Positions 1 to 12,952 of a DNA stretch of 64,000 bases are shown one piece after another. Position numbers and translations under genes: made by a program. This stretch comes from Beroe forskalii (taxonomy: Eukaryota; Ctenophora; Nuda; Beroida; Beroidae), in assembly GCA_011033025.1 (NCBI GenBank), contig WFMF01000045.1:186001-250000 (forward strand). The letters run 5' to 3'. The notes beneath the pieces were generated by a model that saw only the letters and a list, made by a program, of their open reading frames with translations, was not told where the DNA came from and ran no database searches. Position 1 is the stretch's first letter. Each line of letters opens with the position of its first letter.

Positions 1-2464
1 GTTATAGACAGAGGAGGTCCATTTTAGGCCAAAAACTGGGTTTTTAAGAGGCTGTAAATCGTGAAAATGGCCGAAATTCAAAATTCTGAAAGCAGCATTT
101 TCTTAGTTGGATCAAACTGTACTGGCCTGCAAAATTTCATGAGTTAACTAGTAAGTTTAGTAGGAGGACCCCCCCCCCGAGATACTGATCAAAATTCAGA
201 AAATACTTTGACACAATTGGACTTGGGAAAACTCTGTGTATAAATGCATCATTATTTGGTTCTAGTACACTCTCTGGAAGGCAGTCACATGGGAAAAAGC
301 AGTTTTAAGCCTTATTTTTGGTCCTTGTGGACAATTATAGACAAAAAGTTCATTTTAGGCCAAAACTGGGGTTTTTAAGAGGCTGTAAATCGTGAAAATG
401 GTCGAAATTCAAAATTCTGAAAGCAGCATTTTCTTAGTTAGATCAAACTGTACTGGCCTGCAAAATTTCATGAGTTAACTAGTAAGTTTAGTAGGAGGAC
501 CCCCCCCCCCCGAGATACTGATCAAAATTCAGAAAATACTTTGACACAATTGGACTTGGGGAAAACTCTGTGTATAAATGCATCATTATTTGGTTCTAGT
601 ACACTCTCTGGAAGGCAGTCACATGGGAAAAAGCAGTTTTGAGCCTTATTTTGGTCCTTGTGGACAATTATAGACAAAAAAGTTCATTTTAGGCCAAAAT
701 TGGGGTTTTTAAGAGGCTGTAAATCGTGAAAATGGCCGAAATTCAAAATTCTGAAAGCAGCATTTTCTTAGTTGGATCAAACTGTACTGACCTGCAAAAT
801 TTCATGAGTTAACTAGTAAGTTTAGTAGGAGGACCCCCCCCCCGAGATACTGATCAAAATTCAGAAAATACTTTGACACAATTGGACTTGGGGAAAACTC
901 TGTGTATAAATGCATCATTATTTGGTTCTAGTACACTCTCTGGAAGGCAGTCACATGGGAAAAAGCAGTTTTCAGCCTTATTTTTGGTCCTTGTGGACAA
1001 TTTAAGACAAAAAAAGTTCATTTTAGGCCATAAATGGGGTTTTTGAAAGGCTGTAAATCGTGAAAATGGCCGAAATTCAAAATTCTGAAAGCAGCATTTT
1101 CTTAGTTGGATCAAACTGTACTGGCCTGCAAAATTTCATGAGTTAACTAGTAAGTTTAATAGGACCCCCCCCCCCCGAGATACTGATCAAAATTCAGAAA
1201 ATACTCTGACACAATTGGACTTGGGGAAAACTCTGTGTATAAATGCATCATTATTTGGTTCTAGTACACTCTCTGGAAGGCAGTCACATGGGAAAAAGCA
1301 GTTTTGAGCCTTATTTTTGGTCCTTGTGGACAATTATAGACAAAAAAAGTACATTTTAGGCCAAAAATGGGGTTTTTAAGAGGCTGTAAATCGTGAAAAT
1401 GGCCGAAATTCAAAATTCTGAAAGCAGCATTTTCTTAGTTGGATCAAACTGTACTGGCCTGCAAAATTTCATGAGTTAACTAGTAAGTTTAATAGGAGGA
1501 CCCCCCCCCCCCGAGATATTGATCAAAATTCAGAAAATACTTTGACACAATTGGACTTGGGGAAAACTCTGTGTATAAATGCATCATTATTTGGTTCTAG
1601 TACACTCTCTGGGAGGCAGTCACATGGGAAAAAGCAGTTTTGAGCCTTATTTTTGGTCCTTGTGGACAATTATAGACAAAGAAGTCCATTTTAGGCCAAA
1701 AATGGGGTTTTTAAGAGGCTGTAAATCGTGAAAATGGCCGAAATTCAAAATTCTGAAAGCAGCATTTTCTTAGTTGGATCAAACTGTGCTGGCCTGCAAA
1801 ATTTCATGAGTTAACTAGTAAGTTTAATAGGATGACCCCCCCCCGAGAAACTGATTAAAATTCAGAAAATACTCTGATACAATTGGACTTGGGGAAAACT
1901 CTGTGTATAAATGCACCATTATTTGGTTCTATTACACTCTCTGGAAGGCAGTCACATGGGAATAAGCAGTTTTCAGCCTTATTTTTGGTCCTTTTGGACA
2001 ATTATAGACAAAAAAAGTACATTTTAGGCCAAAAATTGGGTTTTCAAGAGGCTGTAAATCGTGAAAATGGCCGAAACTCAAAATTCTGAAAGCAGCATTT
2101 TCTTAGTTGGATCAAACTGTACTGACCTGCAAAATTTCATGAGTTAACTAGTAAGTTTAGAGGACCCCCCCCGAGATATTGATCAAAATTCAGAGAATAC
2201 TTTGACACAATTGGACTTGGGGAAAACTCTGAGTATAAATGCATCATTATTTGGTTCTAGTACACTCTCTGGAAGGCAGTCACATGGAAAAAAGCAGTTT
2301 TGAGCCTTATTTTTGGTCCTTGTGGACAAATATAGACAAAGAAGTCCATTTTTAGGCCAAAAACTGGGTTTTTAAGAGGCTGTAAATCGTGAAAATGGCC
2401 GAAATTCAAAATTCTGAAAGCAGCATTTTCTTAGTTGGATCAAACTGTACTGGCCTGCAAAATT
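1..2464 (+). repeat. Satellite array A, ~333 bp unit
   Basis: About seven and a half head-to-tail copies of a unit of about 333 bp. Each unit has a variable poly-C tract (7-14 C) after TAGTAGGAGGA, then GAGATACTGATCAAAATTC, a TGTATAAATGCATCATT block, a GGAAGGCAGTCACATGGG block and AGTTAACTAGTAAGTTTAG. Units differ by scattered substitutions and homopolymer length. Open frames inside it are not conserved in frame between units and are not genes. The array ends abruptly at 2464 inside a unit. The same unit builds arrays B, C and D, all in the same orientation. Confidence 0.97.
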
Positions 2465-4430
2465 ACTGCCATTAATTAGGTAATTTTTGGAATTTACGAG
2501 AGTACAAGATGCATCATATAAATAAAGTAATCGCGTCAAAACAGCAACATTAGCATCTGGTACCAATATAAATTACAAATTATCCTAAGATTCAGTTAAT
2601 CTGGCGATTTATGAATAAAAACCAGGATTTAAAAAAAAATTTGAACGGAACATTCTTTAGAACAGAACAGGCTTGATGGTCCTAATGTAATACATATCTT
2701 GGAGAAAAAAGAAAATATAAAGCATAATATCCACCAAATTATGTCGTCGATCGATGATATTCAGATTAGATCTACTTAATTGAAGTACTCAAGTACTCAG
2801 CGACGTAAAATCAATGTGATTGAAATCGAAAATTTATTAACATCCAATTAGTTAAAAGGGAAAAAAGGAAAATGAAAAAGTAACAAAATTCATTTTTGAT
2901 ATAGCAATGGCCCGGGGCTTTACAGTCCCATTTTACAGCTTTTTGGGACCTATCAGATAAAATTAAAATTATTATCATATCACTGATGGATGCGGAACGA
3001 TCTGCATAAATTGGAAATAATCATATCTAGTTCGGAAAACCGACAAATATTACGAACCTTTAATTACATCTTCAGTAATTTGCGATAGTTTCATTCATAA
3101 GTTTATAGACTTATAGATACAGTAGTGGACTGATATCAATCGATGTGCGACATGTTCCGGTGTTTCTAGAATTCCTACAAAACGTAAACCGAGATGCTCT
3201 ACTATTTAACAAGGTATTTCAATCCACGAACCACAGTACAGAAGTGCTTTAGTCCGATCAGTCCATATCTCAGGGTTAGAAATGGCGATAAAATAGTTAT
3301 AGCATTTTATGCCTGTACCGCAACAGGACTGTGTTATAAAGTGATAATAAAGTTTTCATACAATCATACACTCAAAACATCACTCAATGATACATCTTAT
3401 TTGCCTTTATGATGACCCGAAATAACTTTATTAGTTTTCAGTCTGCGATTTTATAACTTTTTTGACTTGTTTAAACAATCATACTCAATACTAAATTTTA
3501 TTCTTTTATAATCAACTAGCAGGCCCGTTGAGACCTTGGGCTAGGAAAACACATCTCACTCGGCGCTGCTACACAGCACCTTTCCCGCAAATTTTAAACA
3601 ATACCAAAGTGATTGGATACTATTTGCCGCGTCGAAAAATTCCAATTAAGTATTTATGGAGGAGCAGAGTGAAAAGTATCCTTTGGTTAAGTCAAAAGCC
3701 GAATCATCATCTAAGTTTTGGTCCGTTTCGATTGCAAGATTATTTTCATTCTTGTAAACTTTTATCCTACTGACATTGGAAAATTTCGGTTTTTTCATTG
3801 ATCCAGGCGAGGAACCGTCTCTGTATTCTGCTGAACCTATATTCGACTCGATTAAGTTGGACAAATTTGTAAGCCTTGAAAATTTCATAAGTACAGTTAT
3901 CACCGACTCAGCTTTTAATTATCAACCTACCTTTGGCACAGATTCATGAAAACAACTCATCTGGAATAATATCCGTTGTTCAAGTTATATGTACTTTCTA
4001 CGTCTCGAGATCTTGAATTCTAAGTATAAATAACGTCAAAACTACAGCACAGTATTTAGTATCAAACAGTAGTAGCGTAATAGAAAAGCTCGCGTAGAAC
4101 TGACCAAAATCTGCACGTGCGTTAAAATTGGTTTCCATAGCAACGGCACCTAATTTCTCCGTTTGTAATCATTTCTCTTGATAGCTTCTCCCGTTTGCCT
4201 TCGTTTCTCTTGATATTGCCTCTTGGCAAGCTCAAGTTTAAAATGTTCGCCCGCACAGAAAGACATAATTCACGTGCCAAATATTGAAAATTAGAGCTAT
4301 GAAAAATGCAACTTAGCTAGCTCGAAAAAGTGTGTAATGGCATGAATTAGTGTCGAAAATTATTAATAAAGAAATTTAAGTAGATTAAATTCAACTGTCT
4401 TCATAAATTAACAAGTACACAAATACGCAG
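2465..4430. other. AT-rich non-coding stretch
   Basis: No convincing gene. Short open frames (3194-3412, 3528-3773, and minus 3646-3903) have no recognisable domain and no clean splice context. The minus frame at 3646-3903 has protein-like composition and could be an isolated exon, but nothing supports it. Confidence 0.5.
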
Positions 4431-5496
4431 GCCGAGGATGTGGAATTCGATTTTATGCCTGCAGATCATCAAAATAACGCAGGATCAGTTGGACAAAGTG
4501 TTGAATCATCTGTACAAACAGACTTGAGTCTGCAAAATGATGCAGGATCAGTTGGATTAAGTGTTGAATCGTCTGTACAAACTGACTTGGCTCTACAAAA
4601 TAACGCAGGTGTGTCTAAGTGCTAACCATGGTGAACTCAGTGAAGATAATTGCTGTACGGCATATTAAACAAGGATTCGAAACTGAGGGGCTCCGTACAG
4701 GACATTGCTATTTCAATATAATGTGTTTATACAGATTAGATTTAGATTACAAGAGCTGAATCGACGAATCGTATGTAAAAACTGACGATACTATAATATC
4801 AGGTGACATGGAAACATTTGCTCAGATAATGAAATGGATTAAAATCAATGACTGGGTCATTGTAACCTATGACGGTGAAAAATATCCTGGACAAATAAAA
4901 CGAATCAACTCTACAAGGTAATCATTTTATCGCACTTTAAATCATGATGTCGTTCTATTTTCAGATTCATTCAGTATGCTTATAGGTAAGCCAATTAAAA
5001 TTAGGACACTTTTTAATGAAAGGTACTAATTGCTCATTGATAACAAAGTACAATTATTAAACCAGGCTTTCTACAAGTTTAGAATTTGCTTATTGGATAA
5101 TTACCATTTATTAACTATTTGAATTAATCAGGAAACAGATACGTGTCTTGTGTATGGAAAAAACAGAGGGGTGTAAGGAAGGAGAATGGGTGAAATCAGA
5201 CAGGGACGTCTGTTGGTATAGTCCGATGATGTCCTGGGAAGGATATCACCTCCCGAAATCACTCGGACAGAAAAAGAGCACACAAGGTAACTTGCATCTT
5301 CATGAGTTTATATCATTTATCATATTATGGATAGGGTCACTTAATAAGTCTCGTATGACTAAAAATTAAAATGCGGTGCTCATGTGACTTTTGAGAGGGT
5401 ACACATAATACAATATGATCATTAGATTACTACATTGCAGGTCGAATGTGTATACAGAGAAAAATTTTTATCAAGTTAAAGCAGATGATCAGTGAG
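4431..5496 (+). CDS. Small multi-exon protein with a 'DWV.V.Y.G..YPG' domain
   Basis: Five exons with consistent GT-AG borders and phases: 4431-4608, 4803-4917, a 21-nt microexon 4965-4985, 5132-5286 and 5441-5496 (stop TGA). The first exon opens after a splice acceptor, so the true start lies upstream and was not found. It encodes two tandem 23-residue repeats (AGSVG-SVESSVQTDL-LQN). The following exons read through a compact domain containing NDWVIVTYDGEKYPGQIKRI, then QIRVLCMEK and a W..S.RDVCWY segment. As I recall the families, this layout (a small barrel-like 'WV.V.Y.G..YPG' followed by a V..M....W....D..WY strand pair) is common in uncharacterised cnidarian and other invertebrate proteins, some transposon-associated. 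Function unknown. The exon joining is inferred from phase; transcript data would settle it. Confidence 0.6.
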
Positions 5497-5499
5497 CAC

Positions 5500-6600
5500 A
5501 GAACATCAATGTAGGAAGGTGCTGAGAGGCAAGTTCGACTTGTCCCTGTTACAGAACTTAAGACCTCATTTAAGCATTTAGTTGATGACCGTGGCTTGTA
5601 TTAAAATAACATCAATAGAAGCTACGAAGTTTTGATCTTAATGATTTCTATCCTTTTCTTAATGAATTCTAAAAATCTTGAACTGAATGAATACAATATA
5701 GGTACTAATATAATTGGGCTGGTACCTGTAAGTGTGCAGGAGCGACAGAAAAACCCAAAGTTGAAACCTCAGATACCAGGATCCGTCCAATATTGAGATA
5801 TCCATTGTGGGTTCCATTAAACTGTGCTCGGGTTACGATTGAAGCAAGCATCTCCATATCGAGTTTTTAGCTCATTGAAATAATGATCATTTTAATCTTA
5901 ATCAGTTACTTAGTACATCTACCTCTTTTGATGTTTGAAAACTAAATGTTTCATTGATTGTTTTTCCTTTTTCAATTAACGCATCTTTATATTATGATGT
6001 TAAACAACAAAAATATATGATAGTTCAAAGATAAAGATTTAATCAATGATTTCAAGCATTTTAATTATTGTCAGATCATGTTTTGAACAAATTATAGGTT
6101 TATTAAGCAGGGCCGTAATTCCCAGGGGGAGATAGGGGGCTGAAGACCCACCAAGATATTTGATCTGACTCAAAAAAAACTAACTCCCCATTGAAATTTC
6201 CAACTTGTCAACTTAACTGATCTTTAAAGTTTACTTTAGAGGCTCAAACTCACCGTAGAATATAATTTAGAGCACTCGGCTCAGCTTCGCTTCGCCTTGC
6301 ACTCTAAATCATCTAAATGTCTCCAGCTTTGCTGTCGACAGGGCTTCATTTCATAATGTCTGCGTGTTTGTTCAATGCCTCTAAAGTACATATATAATGC
6401 ATGTTCTCGTGGCTTGTAACCATGCACCTACTACATGCCGTGTGTTTCAATTTCAAACTATTATTCCCCTCCCGTCTGAAGCTCTTGCTACTGTGTATAA
6501 GAATTTTGGGGTGTAACACTGTGACTGTGTAATGTACTTCCTTACATGGTGTAAGTATAACACATAATTAAGTTAGTAGATCATCAACAGGTACACGCGG
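5500..6600. other. Non-coding stretch
   Basis: AT-rich DNA after the small gene. No open frame of note and no recognisable element. Confidence 0.5.
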
Positions 6601-7120
6601 TCAGAACAGCGCAAACGTTGCCTGCACTGTTCAGTCACATGTCCTATACAATGTACAATGCTATTTCAATTCTGCGAGCAATGGGGCTAGAACAGCCCAT
6701 TCCTTGCCTTAACTGCTGGTAGGACAGTCAATTTGTTGCAATCACTGTTCAGTCACATGACTATCACATGACAAACGTACCTGGGTGCAGTCGGGCTCAA
6801 ACAGCCCATTCCTTGCCTTCACTGCTGGTAGGACAGTCAATTTGTTGCAATCACTGTTCAGTCACATGACTATCACATGACAAACCTACCTGGGTGCAGT
6901 GGGGCTAAAACAGCTCATTCCTTGCCTTCACTGCTGGAAGAACAGTCACATTCTTTCTTCACTGCTGGTAGGGCAGTCAATTTGTTGAATTCACTGTTCA
7001 GTCACATGACTATCACATGACAAACGTACCTGGGTGCAGTCGGGCTAAAACAGCTCAAACATTGCCTGACTGTTGGTAAAACAGCCCTTTCAAAGAAATC
7101 ACTGGGCTCCTCTGGGACCG
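6600..7120. repeat. Tandem repeats of ~120 bp, degenerate
   Basis: Three to four degenerate copies of a unit containing ACAGCCCATTCCTTGCCTT, CACTGCTGGTAGGACAGTCA, TTCAGTCACATGACTATCAC and GTACCTGGGTGCAGT. It runs straight into satellite array B at about 7120. Confidence 0.85.
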
Positions 7121-7122
7121 TG

Positions 7123-9482
7123 TCTTTAGTAGGAGGACCCCCCCCCCGAGATACTGATCAAAATTCAGAAAATACTTTGACACAATTGGACTTGGGGAAA
7201 ACTCTCTGTATAAATGCATCATTACTTGGTTCTAGTACACTCTCTGGAAGGCAGTCACATGGGAAAAAGCAGTTTTCAGCCTTATTTGTGGTCCTTGTGG
7301 ACAATTAAAGACAAAAAAGTTCATTTTTAGGCCATAAATGGGTTTTTTGAAAGGCTGTAAATCGTGAAAATGGCCGAAATTCAAAATTCTGAAAGCAGCA
7401 TTTTCTTAGTTGGATCAAACTGTACTGGCCTGCAAAATTTCATGAGTTAACTAGTAAGTTTAGTTGGAGGACCCCCCCCCCCCCCCGAGACAACACTGAT
7501 CAAAATTCAGAAAATACTTTGACACAATTGGACTTGGGGAAAACTCTCTGTATAAATGCATCATTACTTGGTTCTAGTACACTCTGGAAGGCAGTCACAT
7601 GGGAAAAGCAGTTTTCAGCCTTATTTGTGGTCCTTGTGGACAGTTAAAGACAAAAAAGTTCATTTTTAGGCCATAAATGGGGTTTTTGAAAGGCTGTAAA
7701 TCGTGAAAATGGCCGAAATTCAAAATTCTGAAAGCAGCATTTTCTTAGTTGGATCAAACTGTACTGGCCCGCAAAATTTCATGAGTTAACTAGTAAGTTT
7801 AGTAGGAGACCCCCCCCGAGATACTGATCAAAATTCAGAAAATACTTTGACACAATTGGACTTGGGGAAAACTCTCTGTATAAATGCATCATTACTTGGT
7901 TCTAGTACACTCTCTGGAAGGCAGTCACATGGGAAAAAGCAGTTTTCAGCCTTATTTGTGGTCCTTGTGGACAGTTAAAGACAAAAAAGTTCATTTTTAG
8001 GCCATAAATGGGGTTTTTGAAAGGCTGTAAATCGTGAAAATGGCCGAAATTCAAAATTCTGAAAGCAGCATTTTCTTAGTTGGATCAAACTGTACTGGCC
8101 TGCAAAATTTCATGAGTTAACTAGTAAGTTTAGTAGGAGGACCCCCCCCCCCCGAGACACTGATCAAAATTCAGAAAATACTTTGACACAATTGGACTTG
8201 GGGAAAACTCTCTGTATAAATGCATCATTACTTGGTTCTAGTACACTCTCTGGAAGGCAGTCACATGGGAAAAAGCAGTTTTCAGCCTTATTTGTGGTCC
8301 TTTGTGGACAGTTAAAAGACAAAAAGTTCATTTTAGGCCATAAAAGGGGTTTTTGAAAGGCTGTAATCGTGAAAATGGCCGAAATTCAAAATTCTGAAAG
8401 CAGCATTTTCTTAGTTGGATCAAACTGTACTGGCCTGCAAAATTTCATGAGTTAACTAGTAAGTTTAGTAGGAGGACCCCCCCCCCCCCCGAGATATTGA
8501 TCAAAATTCAGAAAATACTTTGACACAATTGGACTTGGGGAAAACTCTGTGTATAAATGCATCATTACTTGGTTCTAGTACACTCTCTGGAAGGCAGTCA
8601 CATGGGAAAAAGCAGTTTTCAGCCTTATTTTTGGTCCTTGTGAACAGTTAACGACAAAAAAGTTCATTTTTAGGCCATAAATGGGGTTTTGAAAGGCTGT
8701 AAATCAGAAATGGCCGAAATTCAAAATTCTGAAAGCAGCATTTTCTTAGTTGGATCAAACTGTACTGACCTGCAAAATTTCATGAGTTAACTAGTAAGTT
8801 TAATAGGAGGACCCCCCCCCCCCCTGAGATACTGATCAAAATTCAGAAAATACTTTGACACAGTTGGACTTGGGGAAAACTCTCTATGTATAAATGCATC
8901 ATTGCTTGGTTCAAGTACACTCTCTGGAAGGCAGTCACATGGGAAAAAGCAGTTTTCAGCCTTATTTTTGGTCCTTGTGGACAATTTAAGACAAAAAAAA
9001 GTTCATTTTTAGGCCATAAATGGGGTTTTTGAAAGGCTGTAAATCGTGAAAATGGCCGAAATTCAAAATTCTGAAAGCAGCATTTTCTTAGTTGGATCAA
9101 ACTGTACTGGCCTGCAAAATATCATGAGTTAACTAGTAAGTTTTTAGTAGGAGGACCCCCCCCGAGACACTGATCAAAATTCAGAAAATACTTTGACACA
9201 ATTGGACTTGGGGAAAACTCTCTGTATAAATGCATCATTACTTGGTTCTAGTACACTCTCTGGAAGGCAGTCACATGGGAAAAAGCAGTTTTCAGCCTTA
9301 TTTTTGGTCCTTGTGAACAGTTAACGACAAAAAAGTTCATTTTTAGGCCATAAATAGGGGTTTTTGAAAGGCTGTAAATCGTGAAATGGCCGAAATTCAA
9401 AATTCTGAAAGCAGCATTTTCTTAGTTGGATCAAACTGTACTGACCTGCAAAATTTCATGAGTTAACTAGTAAGTTTAGTTG
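7123..9482 (+). repeat. Satellite array B, ~333 bp unit
   Basis: About seven copies of the same unit as array A. This array has its own variants (GGCCATAAATGGGGTTTTTGAAAGG and CTCTCTGTATAAATGCATCATTACTT), so copies are more alike within the array than between arrays. The array begins and ends at the same phase (…TAAGTTTAGT), so an integral number of units is present. Confidence 0.97.
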
Positions 9483-9489
9483 GACGTTT

Positions 9490-9735
9490 ACAAAACGGAT
9501 TCTGAATAGGGGAAAAAATACGCGCGCATGCGCTTCCATTTCCAAATATAATGAAACGATTGTATCGTAAACATTAAGAGTGCGCGCGCGACCATAACAT
9601 GGCAATACAGTTTATTCGAAGTTTGAGCGAAACTTCAAAAATGAATGAGAAAAAATACGGAAGTTTCTGCCAAAAATACGTATTGTACTTTCTATCGTAT
9701 TTTTTGAAAATACGTATTTAACACCTTGGATGTTA
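9490..9735. mobile_element. Dispersed palindrome-rich element, copy 1
   Basis: About 240 bp holding ATACGCGCGCATGCGCTTCC, GTGCGCGCGCGACCATAACA and several ATACGTATTT palindromes. A related copy in inverse orientation lies at 55975-56313. The end TACGTATTTAACACC matches the ends of that copy and of the short piece at 30032-30113. It is probably a non-autonomous DNA transposon; superfamily not assigned. Confidence 0.75.
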
Positions 9736-10719
9736 GATTTTTATTTGTCAGCATATCGGATCAAAATTTAAGCGGATGCCCTGGGGGATATCTTGTATGC
9801 AGGACCCAAAAATATAATAAAGTTATTAAGATTCCAATGGTAGTTTTCAGGACCAGATGGAGTCATTATGTGAGATTCTAAGTAACGGAAACTGCAGCTT
9901 GAAGATAGAATACAGTCCCCCGAAGATATGGGAATCAGATTGATGGATTGTGGATCCCAAAGGGAGGAATGCAATCCCAGAGATAGAGCACGCCCAGGGC
10001 TACGGTATTAAACCTGAGATACTGCTAGCCGGTGGGACCTCTCATCTGACTCGCTACGTTTCCTTTGTTGGGCTGATGAGGAGCTTTCTGCAAGCTCCTG
10101 TGGGTGTTTTGGGAAGTTACCCGCTGCAAAGTTAGTCGGGCAACTTGGGCATCTGAAATCTCGGCCATGTGCTATAAGGCCCGCCCATAAGTCATAAATC
10201 TAGCAGGGCTTTACAGCAGTATACCTTATCGGACATTATTATCAATGATATTTTAGTCCCGCTGAGTACCTCAGCGTGAATATTGATGTCCGTGAAAATT
10301 TTGTCCGTGATTCTAATGTCCTTGATTTTCAGGTCCATGAAAATTCAGTCCAGTATTTCATCTTACAATTTCTTGGGTAGTGGTACAGTCGCAAATGTTT
10401 TGAATTCGTGATAAAATTATTAGTGAAATTATACTTCTTTTCCATGCTTAGTAGCTGAAAAAGGACATGATCATTATCATTATCGAAAATTTTGAAAGAT
10501 CTCCAATTCAAGTATTCGAATCAACGAAGGAAATGGGAAATATCGAGCTGAAACTTTCGAATTTTTGTTGAAATTTAAAGTGGCATGATCATGCGTGAAT
10601 ATTAACGTCCATGAAGTTTTAGGTCGTGAAACTCAAGTCCGTGATAATAATGTCCGATGAGGCAGATGCTCTAAACGTGCTGGAAAAGGTTACAATAATC
10701 GTGATTCAAAAATGCCTCC
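9736..10719. other. Non-coding stretch
   Basis: Nothing recognised. Short frames on both strands at 9768-10135 overlap each other and show no domain. Several short 'GTCCGTGA' phrases recur between 10230 and 10650 without regular spacing. Confidence 0.4.
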
Positions 10720-12952
10720 CTATTCTTTCTTTAATTTCCGCTTCATAACAACCTTATCATTGGAATTGTCTTGTGTTTTCTCGTCTATCTTGTCTTGTGT
10801 CTGAAACTTCTTGGCTTCGAAGGAAAGGTGTTTGAACTTAGGGACGTGAAGCACTTTGAGGACCACTTCTCCCGACACTGACCCGATGAGGGACAACACT
10901 TCGCTGTGTCGACACTTCCGAACGTCTTGGTTGTTAACCTGGGATTAACATCATGGGTAATGTTAACCTGAGGTTGTTAACCTGGGATTAACATCATGGG
11001 TAATGTTAACCTGAGATTAACATCATGGGTTATGTTAACCTGAGGTTGTTAACCTGAGATTAACATCATGGGTAATGTTAACCTGAGGTTGTTAACCTGG
11101 GATTAACATCATACGTTATGTTAACCTGAGATTAACATCATGGGTTATGTTAACCTGAAGTTGTTAACCTGAGATTAACATCATGGGTTATGTTAACCTG
11201 AGGTTGTTAACCTGGGATTAAAACATCCTGGTTTTAGGTTCTAACAGGTGTGCCAATAAAATGTGGTTAGGGGAATAAAAACATTTTCATGTAAGGTAAG
11301 AGCAATTAGGTACTGTACTTTGAAGTGAACTCACAACACTGCATCCCTTATAACAGCAATTGTTCTTTTGTATATACGATACATCCCAACGAATCGTTTA
11401 CTTTGGTACCCATTCCACCCTACCTCGATGAGGAAGTCGCCAGCCTGAAGACCCCCGAGGTCTGCCACGCCCCCCTCCTCGCACTGGATGATGAGCTGAG
11501 TGCTGGGCTTCTTCTCCGTGGGCTCGAAACTGTCTATTTTCTCTACCGGGCACACCTGGTAGAGATAGTCTTCACTGACATGGGGGTCATGGGATACAGT
11601 ATAGGAGTGGTGTCAAGCCCAAAAAACAGGAACGGACATTTCACCTCAAATTTGTTTCACCTACGAAACTTAACCTCATAATATTTCAACTATAGGATAA
11701 GGTTATGGTCTGAGTCAGGGTTATTGAATATGGTTATGGTGAGTGCTTGAGTCAAGGGTTTGGGTTAGGTAAGAGTTATTATGGTTTGGGTCAGGGGAGA
11801 GAGATTAAGAGCCGTGAGGTGAAATGTTTGATGTTATAAGTCAGGCTCCCGTTCCATAATAAGCACAATATGGAGCTAAGTGGCTTATACAAGTGTTAAT
11901 GAACCTATTCGGATTCAGAAGTGTATATCTGAGTAACACGTTTGATGAAATGTTGAATATTATTGAATATTCAGTAATCAGTATATTTATAAGGCTGTAA
12001 AATGGATAACCCGTTAACAATACATTCAAATCACACAATTATAATTATCATGCTCGATAGTGGGACTGGTTGGCTATTTCAGAGATTCCGCTCACAAATT
12101 CATGAGCACTGATCATTCTAATAATTTTATATTATAGAGATTTAGCACACACTGGGTAATATTTCTTAGAATACGTCACTAAAAGACAGTCTTTAAAGTG
12201 TAAAGCCAATCATCTTCAATACCACCTTATTCACTCAATCAGTTTCAATCATGTTATTGATCCTTATTAAACCAACTTCTAATGACAAAATCGATTTTGA
12301 CAAATCTCTTGGAATCAGTCACTTTCTATTCCAACTATTTAGTATTCGAAAGCGGACAAACCCCCAAGAATCTGGAACCACTTTTAGCTCATGACCCAGA
12401 TTTACTGAGTTGTCACCAATTTTTATCAAGATAAGAAATTTCTTATACGGTAATAATAAATTTTCATATTCATACCTCCCTAATGTACATTCCATAGCCA
12501 TTTTCACCTTTGATCAGCTTCACTGTTTTGGATTCTGTGGGAAGCCTGTGGAATAGTATCATCCGAGGATTGGCTTACCTAGTGTCGTGACTTGGAATCG
12601 ACTTAGCTCAGCCGATGCTTGCGAACCAGTTTCATATCAAATACAAATCCTCAAATTCTCAAATCCTTCATGCATGTTTCAGCGTTTTTCATACGATTGA
12701 TTTCATTAAATCTTAGGTTTCATTTACAGTTATTCTAAGTAAGTCGATTCCAACTTACGACGTCAATAATTCTCCCTTCGTTACAAGGGGCGGGTGAGCA
12801 ATTGTAGGGGAAGGCGAGGGTTCTATCTCAATAATAACACTATCACAGCTATGATAGCTAGACAGTGAGGCAAGAGATGGGTATTGAGTCTGACCAGCTA
12901 AACTTTTAGTCGATCTGAAATGGATTTCAGTTTTTGAGAGACAGCTTCCCAA
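10720..12952 (-). CDS. Lipid-anchored single-PDZ-domain protein
   Basis: Complete four-exon gene, read right to left: 12759-12952, 12476-12545, 11424-11555, 10720-10938. All introns are GT-AG, the phases agree, and the sum is 615 nt (204 residues plus stop). The N-terminus MGSCLS fits the N-myristoylation pattern (Gly2, Ser6) with a palmitoylatable Cys4, so the protein is probably membrane-anchored. A Ser/Pro-rich linker leads to one PDZ domain at about residues 70-160: KTVKLIKGENGYGMYIRE, then a loop, EEGGVADLGGLQAGDFLIE, then VNNQDVRKCRHSEVLSLI. The GxGF-type binding loop is GYGMYI. The GGVA..GL..GDFLIEV block and the FEPT.. loop before it most resemble Shank-type PDZ domains. A short Lys-rich tail ends the protein, with no SH3 or SAM domain. 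Likely a scaffold that tethers ligands with C-terminal PDZ motifs at the membrane. The last exon's acceptor overlaps a minisatellite. Confidence 0.82.
10931..11227. repeat. Minisatellite built on the PDZ gene's last 3' splice site
   Basis: About seven interleaved copies of phrases TTGTTAACCTGGGATTAACA and TCATGGGTAATGTTAACCTG. Read on the minus strand, the unit contains CCCAG|GTTAACAACC, which is the 3' splice site and first codons (V-N-N) of the last PDZ exon (exon start 10938). Confidence 0.9.

Noticed and set aside
1883-2089. Open frames within the satellite units (for example the recurring 'GKTLCINA' frame)
   Set aside because: They recur because the repeat recurs, and they are broken differently in each unit by homopolymer and indel variation.
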